From Scopulibacillus_A cellulosilyticus (lineage in GTDB: Bacteria; Bacillota; Bacilli; Bacillales; Sporolactobacillaceae), in NCBI RefSeq assembly GCF_042665295.1, contig NZ_JBHTCO010000004.1:372001-436000 (forward strand): a stretch of DNA of 64,000 nucleotides, given 5' to 3'. The notes beneath the pieces are model-generated. The model searched no databases and had not been told where the DNA came from. It worked only from the letters and a program-made list of their open reading frames with translations. This document shows, one piece after another, positions 49,572 through 57,892 of the stretch (position 1 is its first letter; the number at the start of each line of letters is the position of its first letter). The position numbers were made by a program, and so were the translations under genes.

Positions 49572-50912
49572 TTGCTTACAAAAAAATATCGTGCCGGCCG
49601 GAAATGGTTAAAGCTTCATCCGCCGCAAGTTTTAGCTTTAGGATTTATTACATTATTTATTGCCGGCGGATTCTTATTATGGCTTCCGGTCTCTACAACT
49701 AGACATATCAGTTTTTTGGATGCGTTCTTTACAGCCACATCCGCGTCAACGATTACCGGGCTTAATGTTGTTGATATAGGATCTACATATACATTGTTTG
49801 GTCAAATCGTTATAATGTGTTTGATTCAAATTGGCGGTTTAGGATTTATGACCTTTGCGGTATTTACCGTCATGATTTTAGGAAGGAAAATTGGTTTAAG
49901 ACAACGCCTTCTTATTCAAGAAGCTTTAAATCAACCGAATGTTGGAGGTATTGTTCGTTTAGTAAAGGTGCTGATTATTTTTTCCTTATTTATTGAGCTT
50001 GCGGCAACAGTGTTGTTATCAATGGATTGGGTGCCAAAGTTCGGCTTGTTAAAAGGTTTCTATTACAGTCTTTTCCATGTTGTTTCAGCATTTAATAATG
50101 CGGGCTTTTCTTTATGGCCAAATAGCTTATCAGATTACGTTGGCGATCCGGTTGTCAATATTATCATTACTGTATTAATTACAACAGGCGGTCTCGGCTT
50201 TATTGTTTTAGTAGATATTTGGTACAGTAAACAATTTCGTGACCTGACCCTTCATTCAAAGTTAATGATTACGGGAACATTGGTTATCAGTGTTATTTCG
50301 ATGCTGTTCTTTTTTCTATTTGAATATGGCAATCCCGGAACAATAGGCGGATTATCATTAACGGACAAGCTGATCGCCTCTTATTTTCAAGGGGTTTCAC
50401 CGCGTACCGCCGGTTTTAACACAATTGATTTTAGCCATATTCATGAAGGTACAGCACTGATCATTATGTTGCAAATGTTTATCGGTGCGGGAAGCGGTTC
50501 GACTGGCAGCGGGATTAAAGTCACTACTTTTTTGGTCATTTTACTTGCTGTTATGTCATTTATACGCGGAAAAGACCAAACAGTCGTCTTTAACCGTTCA
50601 ATTAAATCATCTACAATTATGCGATCCATTGCGATTGTTGTCATTAGCTTAACAACAGTGTTTGTTGCGGTCCTTATTTTAACAGTAACTGAGCATGCTT
50701 CTTTTTTTACTGTATTGTTTGAGGCAGTTTCCGCTTTTGGTACAGCCGGTGTTACGATGGGATTGACAGATCATCTTTCAACAGCCGGCCGGTTTATTAT
50801 CATTTTTTTAATGTTTTTAGGCAGAGTTGGACCATTGACTTTAGCTTTTTCTTTGTCCGCACCAAAAAAAAGCAACATCCGTTTTCCGAGCGGCGATGTA
50901 TTTACTGGATAA
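49572..50912 (+). CDS. KtrB/KtrD-type potassium channel subunit, copy 1
   Basis: About 446 residues, TrkH/Ktr membrane subunit with four M1-P-M2 repeats. Filter-like glycines appear in TSASTITGLNVVD, AFNNAGFSLWP, RTAGFNTIDFS and SAFGTAGVTMG, plus the GAGSGSTGSGIKVTTF intramembrane gating loop. Mediates Na+-dependent K+ uptake with a cytosolic KtrA/KtrC ring. TTG 49572 is chosen with AGGAGAAAGG; an upstream ATG at 49545 lacks a ribosome binding site and its paralogue also starts with TTG. A close paralogue follows. Confidence 0.9.
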   Translation: MLTKKYRAGRKWLKLHPPQVLALGFITLFIAGGFLLWLPVSTTRHISFLDAFFTATSASTITGLNVVDIGSTYTLFGQIVIMCLIQIGGLGFMTFAVFTVMILGRKIGLRQRLLIQEALNQPNVGGIVRLVKVLIIFSLFIELAATVLLSMDWVPKFGLLKGFYYSLFHVVSAFNNAGFSLWPNSLSDYVGDPVVNIIITVLITTGGLGFIVLVDIWYSKQFRDLTLHSKLMITGTLVISVISMLFFFLFEYGNPGTIGGLSLTDKLIASYFQGVSPRTAGFNTIDFSHIHEGTALIIMLQMFIGAGSGSTGSGIKVTTFLVILLAVMSFIRGKDQTVVFNRSIKSSTIMRSIAIVVISLTTVFVAVLILTVTEHASFFTVLFEAVSAFGTAGVTMGLTDHLSTAGRFIIIFLMFLGRVGPLTLAFSLSAPKKSNIRFPSGDVFTG

Positions 50913-51061
50913 AGGTAAATGTTTCTAATCATAAACTTGAACATTTCTATTTAATACATAGAATTCATGACAGTATAAAATGTTTAAGGTATAATAACCA
51001 ATAATTTCATCACAATAATCATCATGCTTTTAGCTGATTAGCTGGAAAAGGGGATAGGACT

Positions 51062-52402
51062 TTGATTAATAAAAATCAATCAAAGCGGAAGTTATTGGGT
51101 GAACTTCATCCGCCGCAAATTTTAGCTTTAGGATTTGTCATTTTAATTATTATAGGCGGGTTGCTGTTATGGATGCCTATTTCTACAACAAAAAATATAA
51201 GCTTTTTAGATGCGCTGTTCACTGCAGCATCAGCAACAACGGTAACGGGGTTAAATGTTGTTGATCCCGGTTCTACATATACGTTATTCGGACAAATTAT
51301 TATTATGTGCTTAATTCAAGTCGGGGGCTTAGGATTTATGTCCTTTGCCGTTCTTTTAATCATGCTGTTAGGGAAAAAAATAGGTCTTAAGCAGCGTATG
51401 CTCGTCCAAGAAGCGCTTAATCAGCCTTCTGTCGGCGGCGTTGTTCGTCTGGTAAAGGTGTTATTTATTTTTTCACTGATTATTGAGATAGCGGCAACGA
51501 TTCTTTTATCTTTAGAATGGATACCGAAGATGGGCCTGTTTAAGGGCCTGTTTTATAGTTTATTCCATTCAATTTCAGCCTTTAATAATGCGGGCTTTGC
51601 TTTATGGCCGGACAATTTATCCGGCTTTGTGGGCGATCCCGTTGTCAATATTGTCATTTCTTTATTGATCATAACCGGCGGACTGGGCTTTACAGTTTTG
51701 TCAGATATATGGTACAGCAAGGAATTTCGTCAACTTTCGCTTCATTCTAAATTAATGATTGTTGGTACAATCATTATAAATGTCGCAGCAATTTTATTAT
51801 TTTTTGCCCTGGAATATAAAAATCCCGGCACGATCGGCAAGCTCTCATTTGGTGATAAAATGCTTGCTTCTTATTTTCAAGGCATTGTTCCCCGGACAGC
51901 CGGATTTAATACAATTGATTTCAGCAAAATCCATGATGGAACAGCAATCATTACGATCATGCTTATGTTTATTGGCGCCGGCAGCGGATCAACTGGCAGC
52001 GGTATTAAAGTCACAACATTTATTGTCATTCTCCTTGCAGTTATTTCATTTATACGCGGAAAAGATCAAACAATAGCATTCAAACGTTCGATCAGAACAT
52101 CAACCATTATGCGCGCCATTGCAGCAGTTATTGTCAGTCTGACAGCCCTGTTTATAGCAGTGCTTCTGTTAACAATGACGGAACACGCGCCGTTTATTAA
52201 GATTTTGTTCGAAGCAGTTTCCGCTTTTGGCACAGTCGGTCTAACGATGGGGCTGACAGACCATCTGTCAACGGCGGGACGCATCATAATCATGTTTATG
52301 ATGTTCTTCGGCAGGGTCGGTCCGTTAACACTAGCCTTTTCATTATCCGTTCCTAAAAAAGGGAATATCCGTTTTCCAAACGGCGATGTATTTACAGGTT
52401 AA
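51062..52402 (+). CDS. KtrB/KtrD-type potassium channel subunit, copy 2
   Basis: 446 residues, TTG start after AAGGGGATAGGAC. Nearly colinear with copy 1 over the full length: ELHPPQILALGFV, SATTVTGLNVVDPGSTYTLFG, RTAGFNTIDFSKI, GAGSGSTGSGIKVTTF, and an identical FPNGDVFTG end pattern. A recent tandem duplication with 149 bases between. Probably uses KtrC at 57159. No ydaO-type c-di-AMP riboswitch is seen upstream of either copy. Confidence 0.9.
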   Translation: MINKNQSKRKLLGELHPPQILALGFVILIIIGGLLLWMPISTTKNISFLDALFTAASATTVTGLNVVDPGSTYTLFGQIIIMCLIQVGGLGFMSFAVLLIMLLGKKIGLKQRMLVQEALNQPSVGGVVRLVKVLFIFSLIIEIAATILLSLEWIPKMGLFKGLFYSLFHSISAFNNAGFALWPDNLSGFVGDPVVNIVISLLIITGGLGFTVLSDIWYSKEFRQLSLHSKLMIVGTIIINVAAILLFFALEYKNPGTIGKLSFGDKMLASYFQGIVPRTAGFNTIDFSKIHDGTAIITIMLMFIGAGSGSTGSGIKVTTFIVILLAVISFIRGKDQTIAFKRSIRTSTIMRAIAAVIVSLTALFIAVLLLTMTEHAPFIKILFEAVSAFGTVGLTMGLTDHLSTAGRIIIMFMMFFGRVGPLTLAFSLSVPKKGNIRFPNGDVFTG

Positions 52403-52408
52403 ATGATA

Positions 52409-52449
52409 AATAGCCTCATTAAGCGAACAGCCTAATGAGGTTATTTTTT
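52409..52449. terminator. Terminator between ktr copy 2 and ykuT
   Basis: AATAGCCTCATTA/TAATGAGGTTATT stem, 11-base loop, T7 on the plus strand. Confidence 0.8.
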
Positions 52450-53292
52450 TCATTGCTGCATTTGATTTGAAGGGGATATGAATTGAGGTTGGGGGAGCTC
52501 AATGCCATGTTCTTCGAAAGCTTTTTTAATCCCTTTTTTAATATCGCTTTCAACACCCCATTGTTCTCCATTAACCGTCTTTCCAACAATACGAATGACT
52601 ATATCATTGCTCCCGATCGTTTGTACACCAAGTACATTAGGACCTTCTACAACGTATCGGTTTTCCTTAGCCACCTTTTCGCAGACTTCCTGCATAATAT
52701 CTATAGCACGATCTACATCTTCTTTGTAGGAAATAGCTATATCAACCAGGGCTCTCATGTTGCCTCTCGAATGATTACTTAAGTTAGAGATATTACGGTT
52801 GGGGATGTAATGCAGTGTCCCATCAAAACCCCTGATTTGTGTTGTTCTAAGACCTATTTCTTCAACAATGCCTTCAAAACTGCTTACGGTGATATAGTCG
52901 CCGACATCCATTTGCTTTTCTAATAGTAAAAAGAATCCTGTCACGACATCGCTGACCAGACCTTGAGCGCCAAAACCGACTGCTAAGCCAACCACACCGG
53001 CGCCGGCAATTAATGCTGAAACATCAAGATTAAAAATATTAAAAATGACAACGATAAGTATAAAACTTAAACAATATGAAAAAATACTAAGAATGAGACG
53101 TTCTAACGTATAAATCCTGCCAATAGATTCGGTTTTTTTCATCCGTATTTTTTCGAAAGTATGGGTGATAAAACGTTTCCCGACAGCCTTTAAAATAAAG
53201 AAGGCAATAATAACAATAATTAATTTAAGAGCAATGATTCCTGCCGTTTCCAAAATGTTTTCCCAATGAATTTTCTGTATTAAATGTTGCAC
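52450..53292 (-). CDS. ykuT: MscS-type mechanosensitive channel (YkuT)
   Basis: 280 residues. Three N-terminal helices (~15-110) then the MscS pore helix and beta domain: GAGVVGLAVGFGAQGLVSDVVTGFFLL and GDYITVSSFEGIVEEIGLRTTQIR. Releases solutes on hypo-osmotic shock. Gene order next to ykuS and the peroxiredoxin matches B. subtilis ykuT. ATG after GGAGGCCCATC. Confidence 0.9.
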   Translation of the reverse strand: MQHLIQKIHWENILETAGIIALKLIIVIIAFFILKAVGKRFITHTFEKIRMKKTESIGRIYTLERLILSIFSYCLSFILIVVIFNIFNLDVSALIAGAGVVGLAVGFGAQGLVSDVVTGFFLLLEKQMDVGDYITVSSFEGIVEEIGLRTTQIRGFDGTLHYIPNRNISNLSNHSRGNMRALVDIAISYKEDVDRAIDIMQEVCEKVAKENRYVVEGPNVLGVQTIGSNDIVIRIVGKTVNGEQWGVESDIKKGIKKAFEEHGIELPQPQFISPSNQMQQ

Positions 53293-53414
53293 AGATGGGC
53301 CTCCTTTGTCTGATACTTATGAATGAATGTCTTGTGTTTTCATAGGTTAAAAATTTTTGGTGCATACATTGATGGACTATTATTGATTATAACGATAATA
53401 ATGGAGGTCTTCAA

Positions 53415-53480
53415 ATGATAGCAGATGATTTAGAAGGTGATATAAAAGTCCTTATTTACCAAGGTATTTACCTAGATTAA
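53415..53480 (+). CDS. Possible 21-residue leader peptide
   Basis: ATG after TGGAGGTCTTCAA, reading IADDLEGDIKVLIYQGIYLD and stop. A good ribosome binding site, but no family is known and the coding signal is too short to judge. It lies upstream of the peroxiredoxin promoter, so it would be its own small transcript. Confidence 0.25.
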   Translation: MIADDLEGDIKVLIYQGIYLD

Positions 53481-53498
53481 ATTGATTATCATTTAAAA

Positions 53499-53527
53499 TT
53501 GACTTAAAAGTAGCCTTGTACTATAAT
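53499..53527 (+). promoter_or_regulatory. SigA promoter of the peroxiredoxin gene
   Basis: TTGACT (53499-53504), 17-base spacer, TATAAT (53522-53527). A near-consensus promoter, giving a leader of about 45 bases. Confidence 0.8.
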
Positions 53528-53578
53528 GACTAATGTAACCTCAGATTGTGAGGAAATTGTCTAGGAGGGATTTTAATT

Positions 53579-54121
53579 ATGCCAGAACGCATGGTAGCAA
53601 AACAAGCACCCCGCTTCGAAATGGAAGCAGTTATGCCAAACAAAGAATTTGGTAAGGTAAGTCTTGAAGAAAATATGAAAAACGATAAATGGACAGTATT
53701 GTTCTTCTATCCGATGGACTTTACTTTTGTCTGCCCGACTGAAATTACTTCTTTCAGTGATCGTTACGAAGAATTTGAAGATCTTGACGCTGAAGTTATC
53801 GGTGTCTCAACAGATACAATTCATACACACTTAGCTTGGATCAAAACACCGCGTGAAGACAATGGTCTAGGTGATATTCATTATCCGCTTGCTGCTGATC
53901 ACAATCATGAAGTAGCAAGAAAATATGGTATACTTATTGAAGAAGAAGGCGTTGCACTCCGCGGCCTTTTCATCATTAGTCCTGAAGGCGAGCTTCAATA
54001 CAGTGTTGTTAACCACAACAATATTGGCCGCGACGTTGATGAAACACTCCGCGTCCTACAAGCGCTTCAAACTGGCGGCCTTTGCCCGGCTAACTGGAAA
54101 CCGGGTCAAAAAACTCTATAA
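53579..54121 (+). CDS. ykuU: 2-Cys peroxiredoxin (YkuU, AhpC/TSA family)
   Basis: 180 residues, the usual length. Peroxidatic Cys in DFTFVCPTEI (~residue 50) and resolving Cys in GGLCPANWKPG (~170), plus the conserved Thr/Arg pocket. Reduces hydrogen peroxide and organic peroxides using thioredoxin or AhpF. Strong promoter and AGGAGGG. Its position after ykuT agrees with B. subtilis ykuU. Confidence 0.94.
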   Translation: MPERMVAKQAPRFEMEAVMPNKEFGKVSLEENMKNDKWTVLFFYPMDFTFVCPTEITSFSDRYEEFEDLDAEVIGVSTDTIHTHLAWIKTPREDNGLGDIHYPLAADHNHEVARKYGILIEEEGVALRGLFIISPEGELQYSVVNHNNIGRDVDETLRVLQALQTGGLCPANWKPGQKTL

Positions 54122-54130
54122 TTAAATTTA

Positions 54131-54169
54131 AAAAGCTGTTGACTTTAACTTAAGTCAGCAGCTTTTTTT
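54131..54169 (+). terminator. Terminator after peroxiredoxin gene
   Basis: AAAAGCTG/CAGCTTTT with inner TTGACTT/AAGTCA, followed by T7. Confidence 0.8.
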
Positions 54170-54340
54170 GCAATTAAGATAAAAGGGTCTCTTCAGCAGA
54201 TGCTTTTTTGAATAGTGTTTTTGGTGTTTATTAGAGTTATTGAGCTGTATTCCTTAAAGTTAATCTATTTAATGTTGAATAGAAAATGCAAAATTGAATA
54301 AAAGATTTTTTTTACAAACCGATTTAAATGGTTTTCCCAC

Positions 54341-54357
54341 TTGGCATAAAATTTGCA
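54341..54357 (+). promoter_or_regulatory. Sigma-54 (SigL) -24/-12 promoter of the PuuP-like permease
   Basis: TTGGCATAAAATTTGCA has GG and GC exactly 10 bases apart and fits YTGGCAC-N5-TTGCW at all but one or two positions. The start codon is 46 bases further. ATGCAAAA (54287-54294) upstream resembles a RocR-type half-site, but only one is seen. Confidence 0.7.
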
Positions 54358-54402
54358 ATATTTAGTTTGCATAACGTTATGACCAAAGAGGGGGATTTGA
54401 TA

Positions 54403-55764
54403 ATGACAGATAAAACAATACTTAAGCGCTCATTAGGACTTTGGGCAATAGTAGGATTAGGTTTGGGATATATGACGCCGACAGTTGTGTTCGATACATT
54501 TGGTATTGTGTCCGGGGACACAAATGGCGTTGTACCGCTCGCATATTTAGCAGCAATGGTTGCCATGTTATTTACAGCGCTCAGTTATGGGAAAATGGTT
54601 AGGGTTTTTCCAAGTGCAGGTTCAGCTTATACATATACGAAGGAGACGATTAATCCTCATTTGGGATTTATGGTCGGATGGGCGGCATTGTTAGATTATA
54701 TCTTGCTGCCAATGGTAAACGCTTTAATTATTCGAATATACATGCAGTCGCTTTTTCCATCAGTACCTGCATGGATCTGGGTTGTATGTTATGTCATTAT
54801 CGTCACGGGCATTATTGTTTGGAGTATGAATTCGACATCAAATGTTAATATGTTTCTTCTAGTCTTTTCAATTGCTTTAATCTTAGCATTTATTGTTCTT
54901 GCCTTTATACAATTATTCCATGGCATGGGACAGGGAACCATTTTTACAACTGTTCCTTTGTTTCATTCAAATGTGCACGTATCCTCTGTTCTGATGGGGG
55001 CAACTGTTGTCTGTTTCTCTTTTATTGGGTTTGATGCTGTAACAATGTATACAGAGGAGGCTAAAGATCCCAAGGCAGTGCCAAAAGCAATTATGCTGAC
55101 TGTTCTGATTGGGGGCGGTATATTTTTTATCGCTGCTTATTTTACACAATCTTTGTTTCCTAATATCTCTCATTTCAAAAATACTGATGACACTTTGCCT
55201 GAAATCGGATTATATGTCGGGGGAAAAATCTTTCAACTGCTTTTTATAGCCGGAGGGTTTGCTTGCACCCTTGCTTCCGGACTTTCATCCCATGCGAGTG
55301 TATCCCGCCTTTTATACGTTATGGGACGGAACGGGGTGTTTCCAAAAAAGTTGTTCGGCTACGTTCATCCAAAATTCCGGACACCTGTCTTTGATATTGT
55401 ATTGGTTGGAGCAATTTCGCTGTTTGCTATTGCACCGAGCTTAGATTTAATATCCTCCGTTATTAATTTCGGGGCGTTAATTGCTTTTACATTTGTTAAT
55501 TTCTCAGTGATTGCTTATTTTGTTTTCCGGAAAAAAAGATATAAAACCGGGAGAGATGTATTTTCTTATATTATTCTGCCTCTTATTGGTGCAGGATGTA
55601 CGGGTGTTTTATGGTACTTCTTACACGGTGATGCATTAAAGGGAGGCATAGTTTGGGTTATTATCGGGTTTATTTATATGCTTTTCAAAACAAAATTTTT
55701 CCGGGCAAAGCTTGCCGATTTTGGTTTTGACGAGGCGGAAAAACCTACTGAATTAAATGGATGA
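54403..55764 (+). CDS. puuP: APC-family putrescine permease (PuuP-like)
   Basis: 453 residues, twelve helices. Long stretches match E. coli PuuP as I recall it: MTPTVVFDTFGIVSGD, INPHLGFMVGWAALLDY, GATVVCFSFIGFDAVT, ASGLSSHASVSRLLYVMGR. Probably takes up putrescine or another polyamine/amine; amino acids cannot be excluded. ATG 54403 follows GAGGGGGAT. A sigma-54 promoter suggests an enhancer-binding activator sensing the substrate. Single gene. Confidence 0.85.
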   Translation: MTDKTILKRSLGLWAIVGLGLGYMTPTVVFDTFGIVSGDTNGVVPLAYLAAMVAMLFTALSYGKMVRVFPSAGSAYTYTKETINPHLGFMVGWAALLDYILLPMVNALIIRIYMQSLFPSVPAWIWVVCYVIIVTGIIVWSMNSTSNVNMFLLVFSIALILAFIVLAFIQLFHGMGQGTIFTTVPLFHSNVHVSSVLMGATVVCFSFIGFDAVTMYTEEAKDPKAVPKAIMLTVLIGGGIFFIAAYFTQSLFPNISHFKNTDDTLPEIGLYVGGKIFQLLFIAGGFACTLASGLSSHASVSRLLYVMGRNGVFPKKLFGYVHPKFRTPVFDIVLVGAISLFAIAPSLDLISSVINFGALIAFTFVNFSVIAYFVFRKKRYKTGRDVFSYIILPLIGAGCTGVLWYFLHGDALKGGIVWVIIGFIYMLFKTKFFRAKLADFGFDEAEKPTELNG

Positions 55765-56093
55765 AATATACTTTTAATGACTTTTTAAAGATAAGGCAGA
55801 TCTGCAGTTAATTCGTGAATTTTTTTACGGGAATTAAATTACAGATAATTCTTAAGACATTATACAAAAGACACAGGGCAATATTTTAGAAACGTTGCGG
55901 ACATCCGCAACGTTTTTTCATGCGAGACTTTATGAAAGATTTATGTTTTAATTAAATTAATTGGGGTGACAATTTAACTTTGTTTTGTTTAACTGTCAGC
56001 CAATTTTATATTAATGTACTGAATGAGTCAGATTATGTCTAAAATAACAAATAAGCAACAGTCGTTTGTGTGGAAGTGAAGAGGGGGACTTTT
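55765..56093 (+). other. Intergenic region between puuP-like and cydB-like genes
   Basis: 329 bases. Contains the terminator at 55891-55918 and AT-rich sequence. No cydA-like frame is present in it. No promoter was firmly identified. Confidence 0.5.
55891..55918 (+). terminator. Terminator after the PuuP-like gene
   Basis: Perfect 10-bp stem AACGTTGCGG/CCGCAACGTT, loop ACAT, then TTTT. Confidence 0.85.
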
Positions 56094-57110
56094 GTGGTTG
56101 CTTGGATAGGGATAACGGTTTTATGGATTTTTCTATACAGTTATCTAATATTAGCATCGATTGACTTCGGTGCCGGCTTTTTTTCATTTATTTTTAAAAT
56201 ACAAAATAAGCAAGTGCTCGACCGGGTAATTAACCGTTACTTATCACCGGCATGGGAAGGGCTGAATATTTGCTTTGTTTTGCTTTTTGTTTGTGTAATT
56301 GGACTGTTTCCGCAAACCGCTTATTATTATGGGACAGGCTTATTAGTCCCTGGAAGTATAGCACTTATTTTAATGGCTGTCAGAGGCTCGATGTACGCCT
56401 TTTATTATTACACTTCGAGGGATGGCAAGGTTTTTCAAATCTTTTATGGTGTAACCGGTTTACTTATACCAGCAGTTCTTTCTTCTGTTTTAACGATTAG
56501 TGAGGGCGGTTTTATCAGCTTAGAGCATAACAAAGGGCATTTAGTGATTAGAAAACTGCTGACAAGTTTCTATTCTTGGTCCGTAATTATTTTGGCGGTT
56601 GTCAGTGTTCTTTATATAAGTGCGATGTTTTTAACTTATTATGCAAATAAAGCAAATGACACAGCAGCATCGGAGAAGATGAGAGGGTTGGCGCTTTTTT
56701 GGAGCGTACCGACCATACTCGCTTGCGCATTGGTATTTGCAGCTTTGCAAATGCACAATCCTGAGCATTTTAATCAAGTGTTAAATCATATCTGGATGTT
56801 TGAATTATCGCTCGTATTTTTTTTGATAGCTGTTACCCTTGTATTTCAGAAAAAGTTTTACGGCTTAGCCTTTTTCCTTGTTTTGCTTCAATTCTATTTT
56901 GCTTTTTTCGGATATGGATTAAGTCATTTGCCGTATCTATTGTATCCGTATGTTGATTTTCATGTAAGCTTTTCGTTTTCCGTAGCAAGTATTGTTTTTA
57001 TTTTTATAGCTGTAACCGTATTAGCGATTCTTATTCCTTTTCTCATCATTTGGCTAAGGTTATATATATTGAAAAGGAACAAGTTTAGCAGGAACAATGT
57101 GGTAAAATAA
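56094..57110 (+). CDS. CydB-like cytochrome bd oxidase subunit II (no cydA nearby)
   Basis: About 338 residues, eight to nine helices. The CydB signature around helix 1 (YLILASIDFGAGFF) and WEGLNICFVLLFV / YYYGTGLLVPGSIALILMAVRGS pattern match subunit II. CydB normally works with heme-bearing CydA, which is not in this window. In Staphylococcus cydAB precede ktrC and rnjA, so the position is ancestral but cydA is missing here. GTG 56094 follows AAGAGGGGGAC; GTG 56070 is in frame without a ribosome binding site. Confidence 0.8.
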   Translation: MVAWIGITVLWIFLYSYLILASIDFGAGFFSFIFKIQNKQVLDRVINRYLSPAWEGLNICFVLLFVCVIGLFPQTAYYYGTGLLVPGSIALILMAVRGSMYAFYYYTSRDGKVFQIFYGVTGLLIPAVLSSVLTISEGGFISLEHNKGHLVIRKLLTSFYSWSVIILAVVSVLYISAMFLTYYANKANDTAASEKMRGLALFWSVPTILACALVFAALQMHNPEHFNQVLNHIWMFELSLVFFLIAVTLVFQKKFYGLAFFLVLLQFYFAFFGYGLSHLPYLLYPYVDFHVSFSFSVASIVFIFIAVTVLAILIPFLIIWLRLYILKRNKFSRNNVVK

Positions 57111-57158
57111 AGATGCTTGTTTAAACCAATGTTTTTTGGAAAGTATGGAGGAGTTATT

Positions 57159-57824
57159 GTGAAAAAGCAATTTGCAGTGATTGGATTAGGGCGTTTTGGC
57201 GGGAGTATTTGCCGTACATTAAGCGAACAAGGGGCGGAGGTACTTGCTATTGACAGTGATGAGGAAAGAGTCAATGAGTTTACGCCGATTGCTACTCATG
57301 CAGTAATTGCGGATTCAACTGATGAATCAGTACTGAAAAGCCTGGGACTTCGAAACTTTGACCATGTGATTGTCGCGATTGGCGACAATATTCACGCCAG
57401 TATTTTAACCACCCTCATTCTAAAAGAGCTTGGTGTAAAAAAAGTGACGGCTAAAGCTCAAAACGATTATCATGAAAAAGTTTTAAGGAAAATCGGCGCT
57501 GATCATGTGATTCACCCCGAACGGGATATGGGTGTCCGGATCGCAAACAGCATCACTTCAACAAGCGTCTTAGACTATCTTGAACTCTCAGATAAACATA
57601 GCATTGTTGAAGTGATTGCCGGAAGGAAAATGGATGGAAAATCCTTAAGTGATTTAGATGTTCGGGCAAATTATGGCGTCAATATTGTAGCTATTAAGGA
57701 ACACGGCCGTATCAATGTATCTCCGCGCGCCGATCAAACAGTTCACGATGGTGATATTTTAATTATCATTGGTTCCGATCAAGATATTGACCGATTTAAA
57801 AAACAATTATTAGATAATGAATAG
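57159..57824 (+). CDS. ktrC: KtrC, cytosolic gating subunit of K+ uptake
   Basis: 221 residues: RCK/TrkA-N domain with GLGRFGGSICRTLSEQGAEVLAID (nucleotide binding), then TrkA-C domain (~135-221) that can bind c-di-AMP. An octameric ring gates KtrB/KtrD. GTG 57159 after TGGAGGAG. The channel partners are the tandem genes at 49572 and 51062. Confidence 0.93.
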   Translation: MKKQFAVIGLGRFGGSICRTLSEQGAEVLAIDSDEERVNEFTPIATHAVIADSTDESVLKSLGLRNFDHVIVAIGDNIHASILTTLILKELGVKKVTAKAQNDYHEKVLRKIGADHVIHPERDMGVRIANSITSTSVLDYLELSDKHSIVEVIAGRKMDGKSLSDLDVRANYGVNIVAIKEHGRINVSPRADQTVHDGDILIIIGSDQDIDRFKKQLLDNE

Positions 57825-57841
57825 CTGTCTTTAAAAAATAA

Positions 57842-57880
57842 GAAAACAGACCCATTTTTTTCGGGTCTGTTTTCTTTTCT
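57842..57880. terminator. Bidirectional terminator between ktrC and rnjA
   Basis: Perfect GAAAACAGACCC/GGGTCTGTTTTC stem, 9-base T-rich loop, T-tract on the plus strand and A-run on the minus. Confidence 0.85.
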
Positions 57881-57892
57881 TTATTTGCTTTC

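Noticed and set aside
49446..51061. ydaO-type c-di-AMP riboswitch before the ktr genes
   Set aside because: The leaders are only about 126 and 149 bases long, AT-rich and without the conserved riboswitch blocks.
53378..53401. PerR box near the peroxiredoxin gene (ATTATT...AATAAT)
   Set aside because: The inner bases do not match the PerR palindrome, and it is over 100 bases upstream of the clear SigA promoter.
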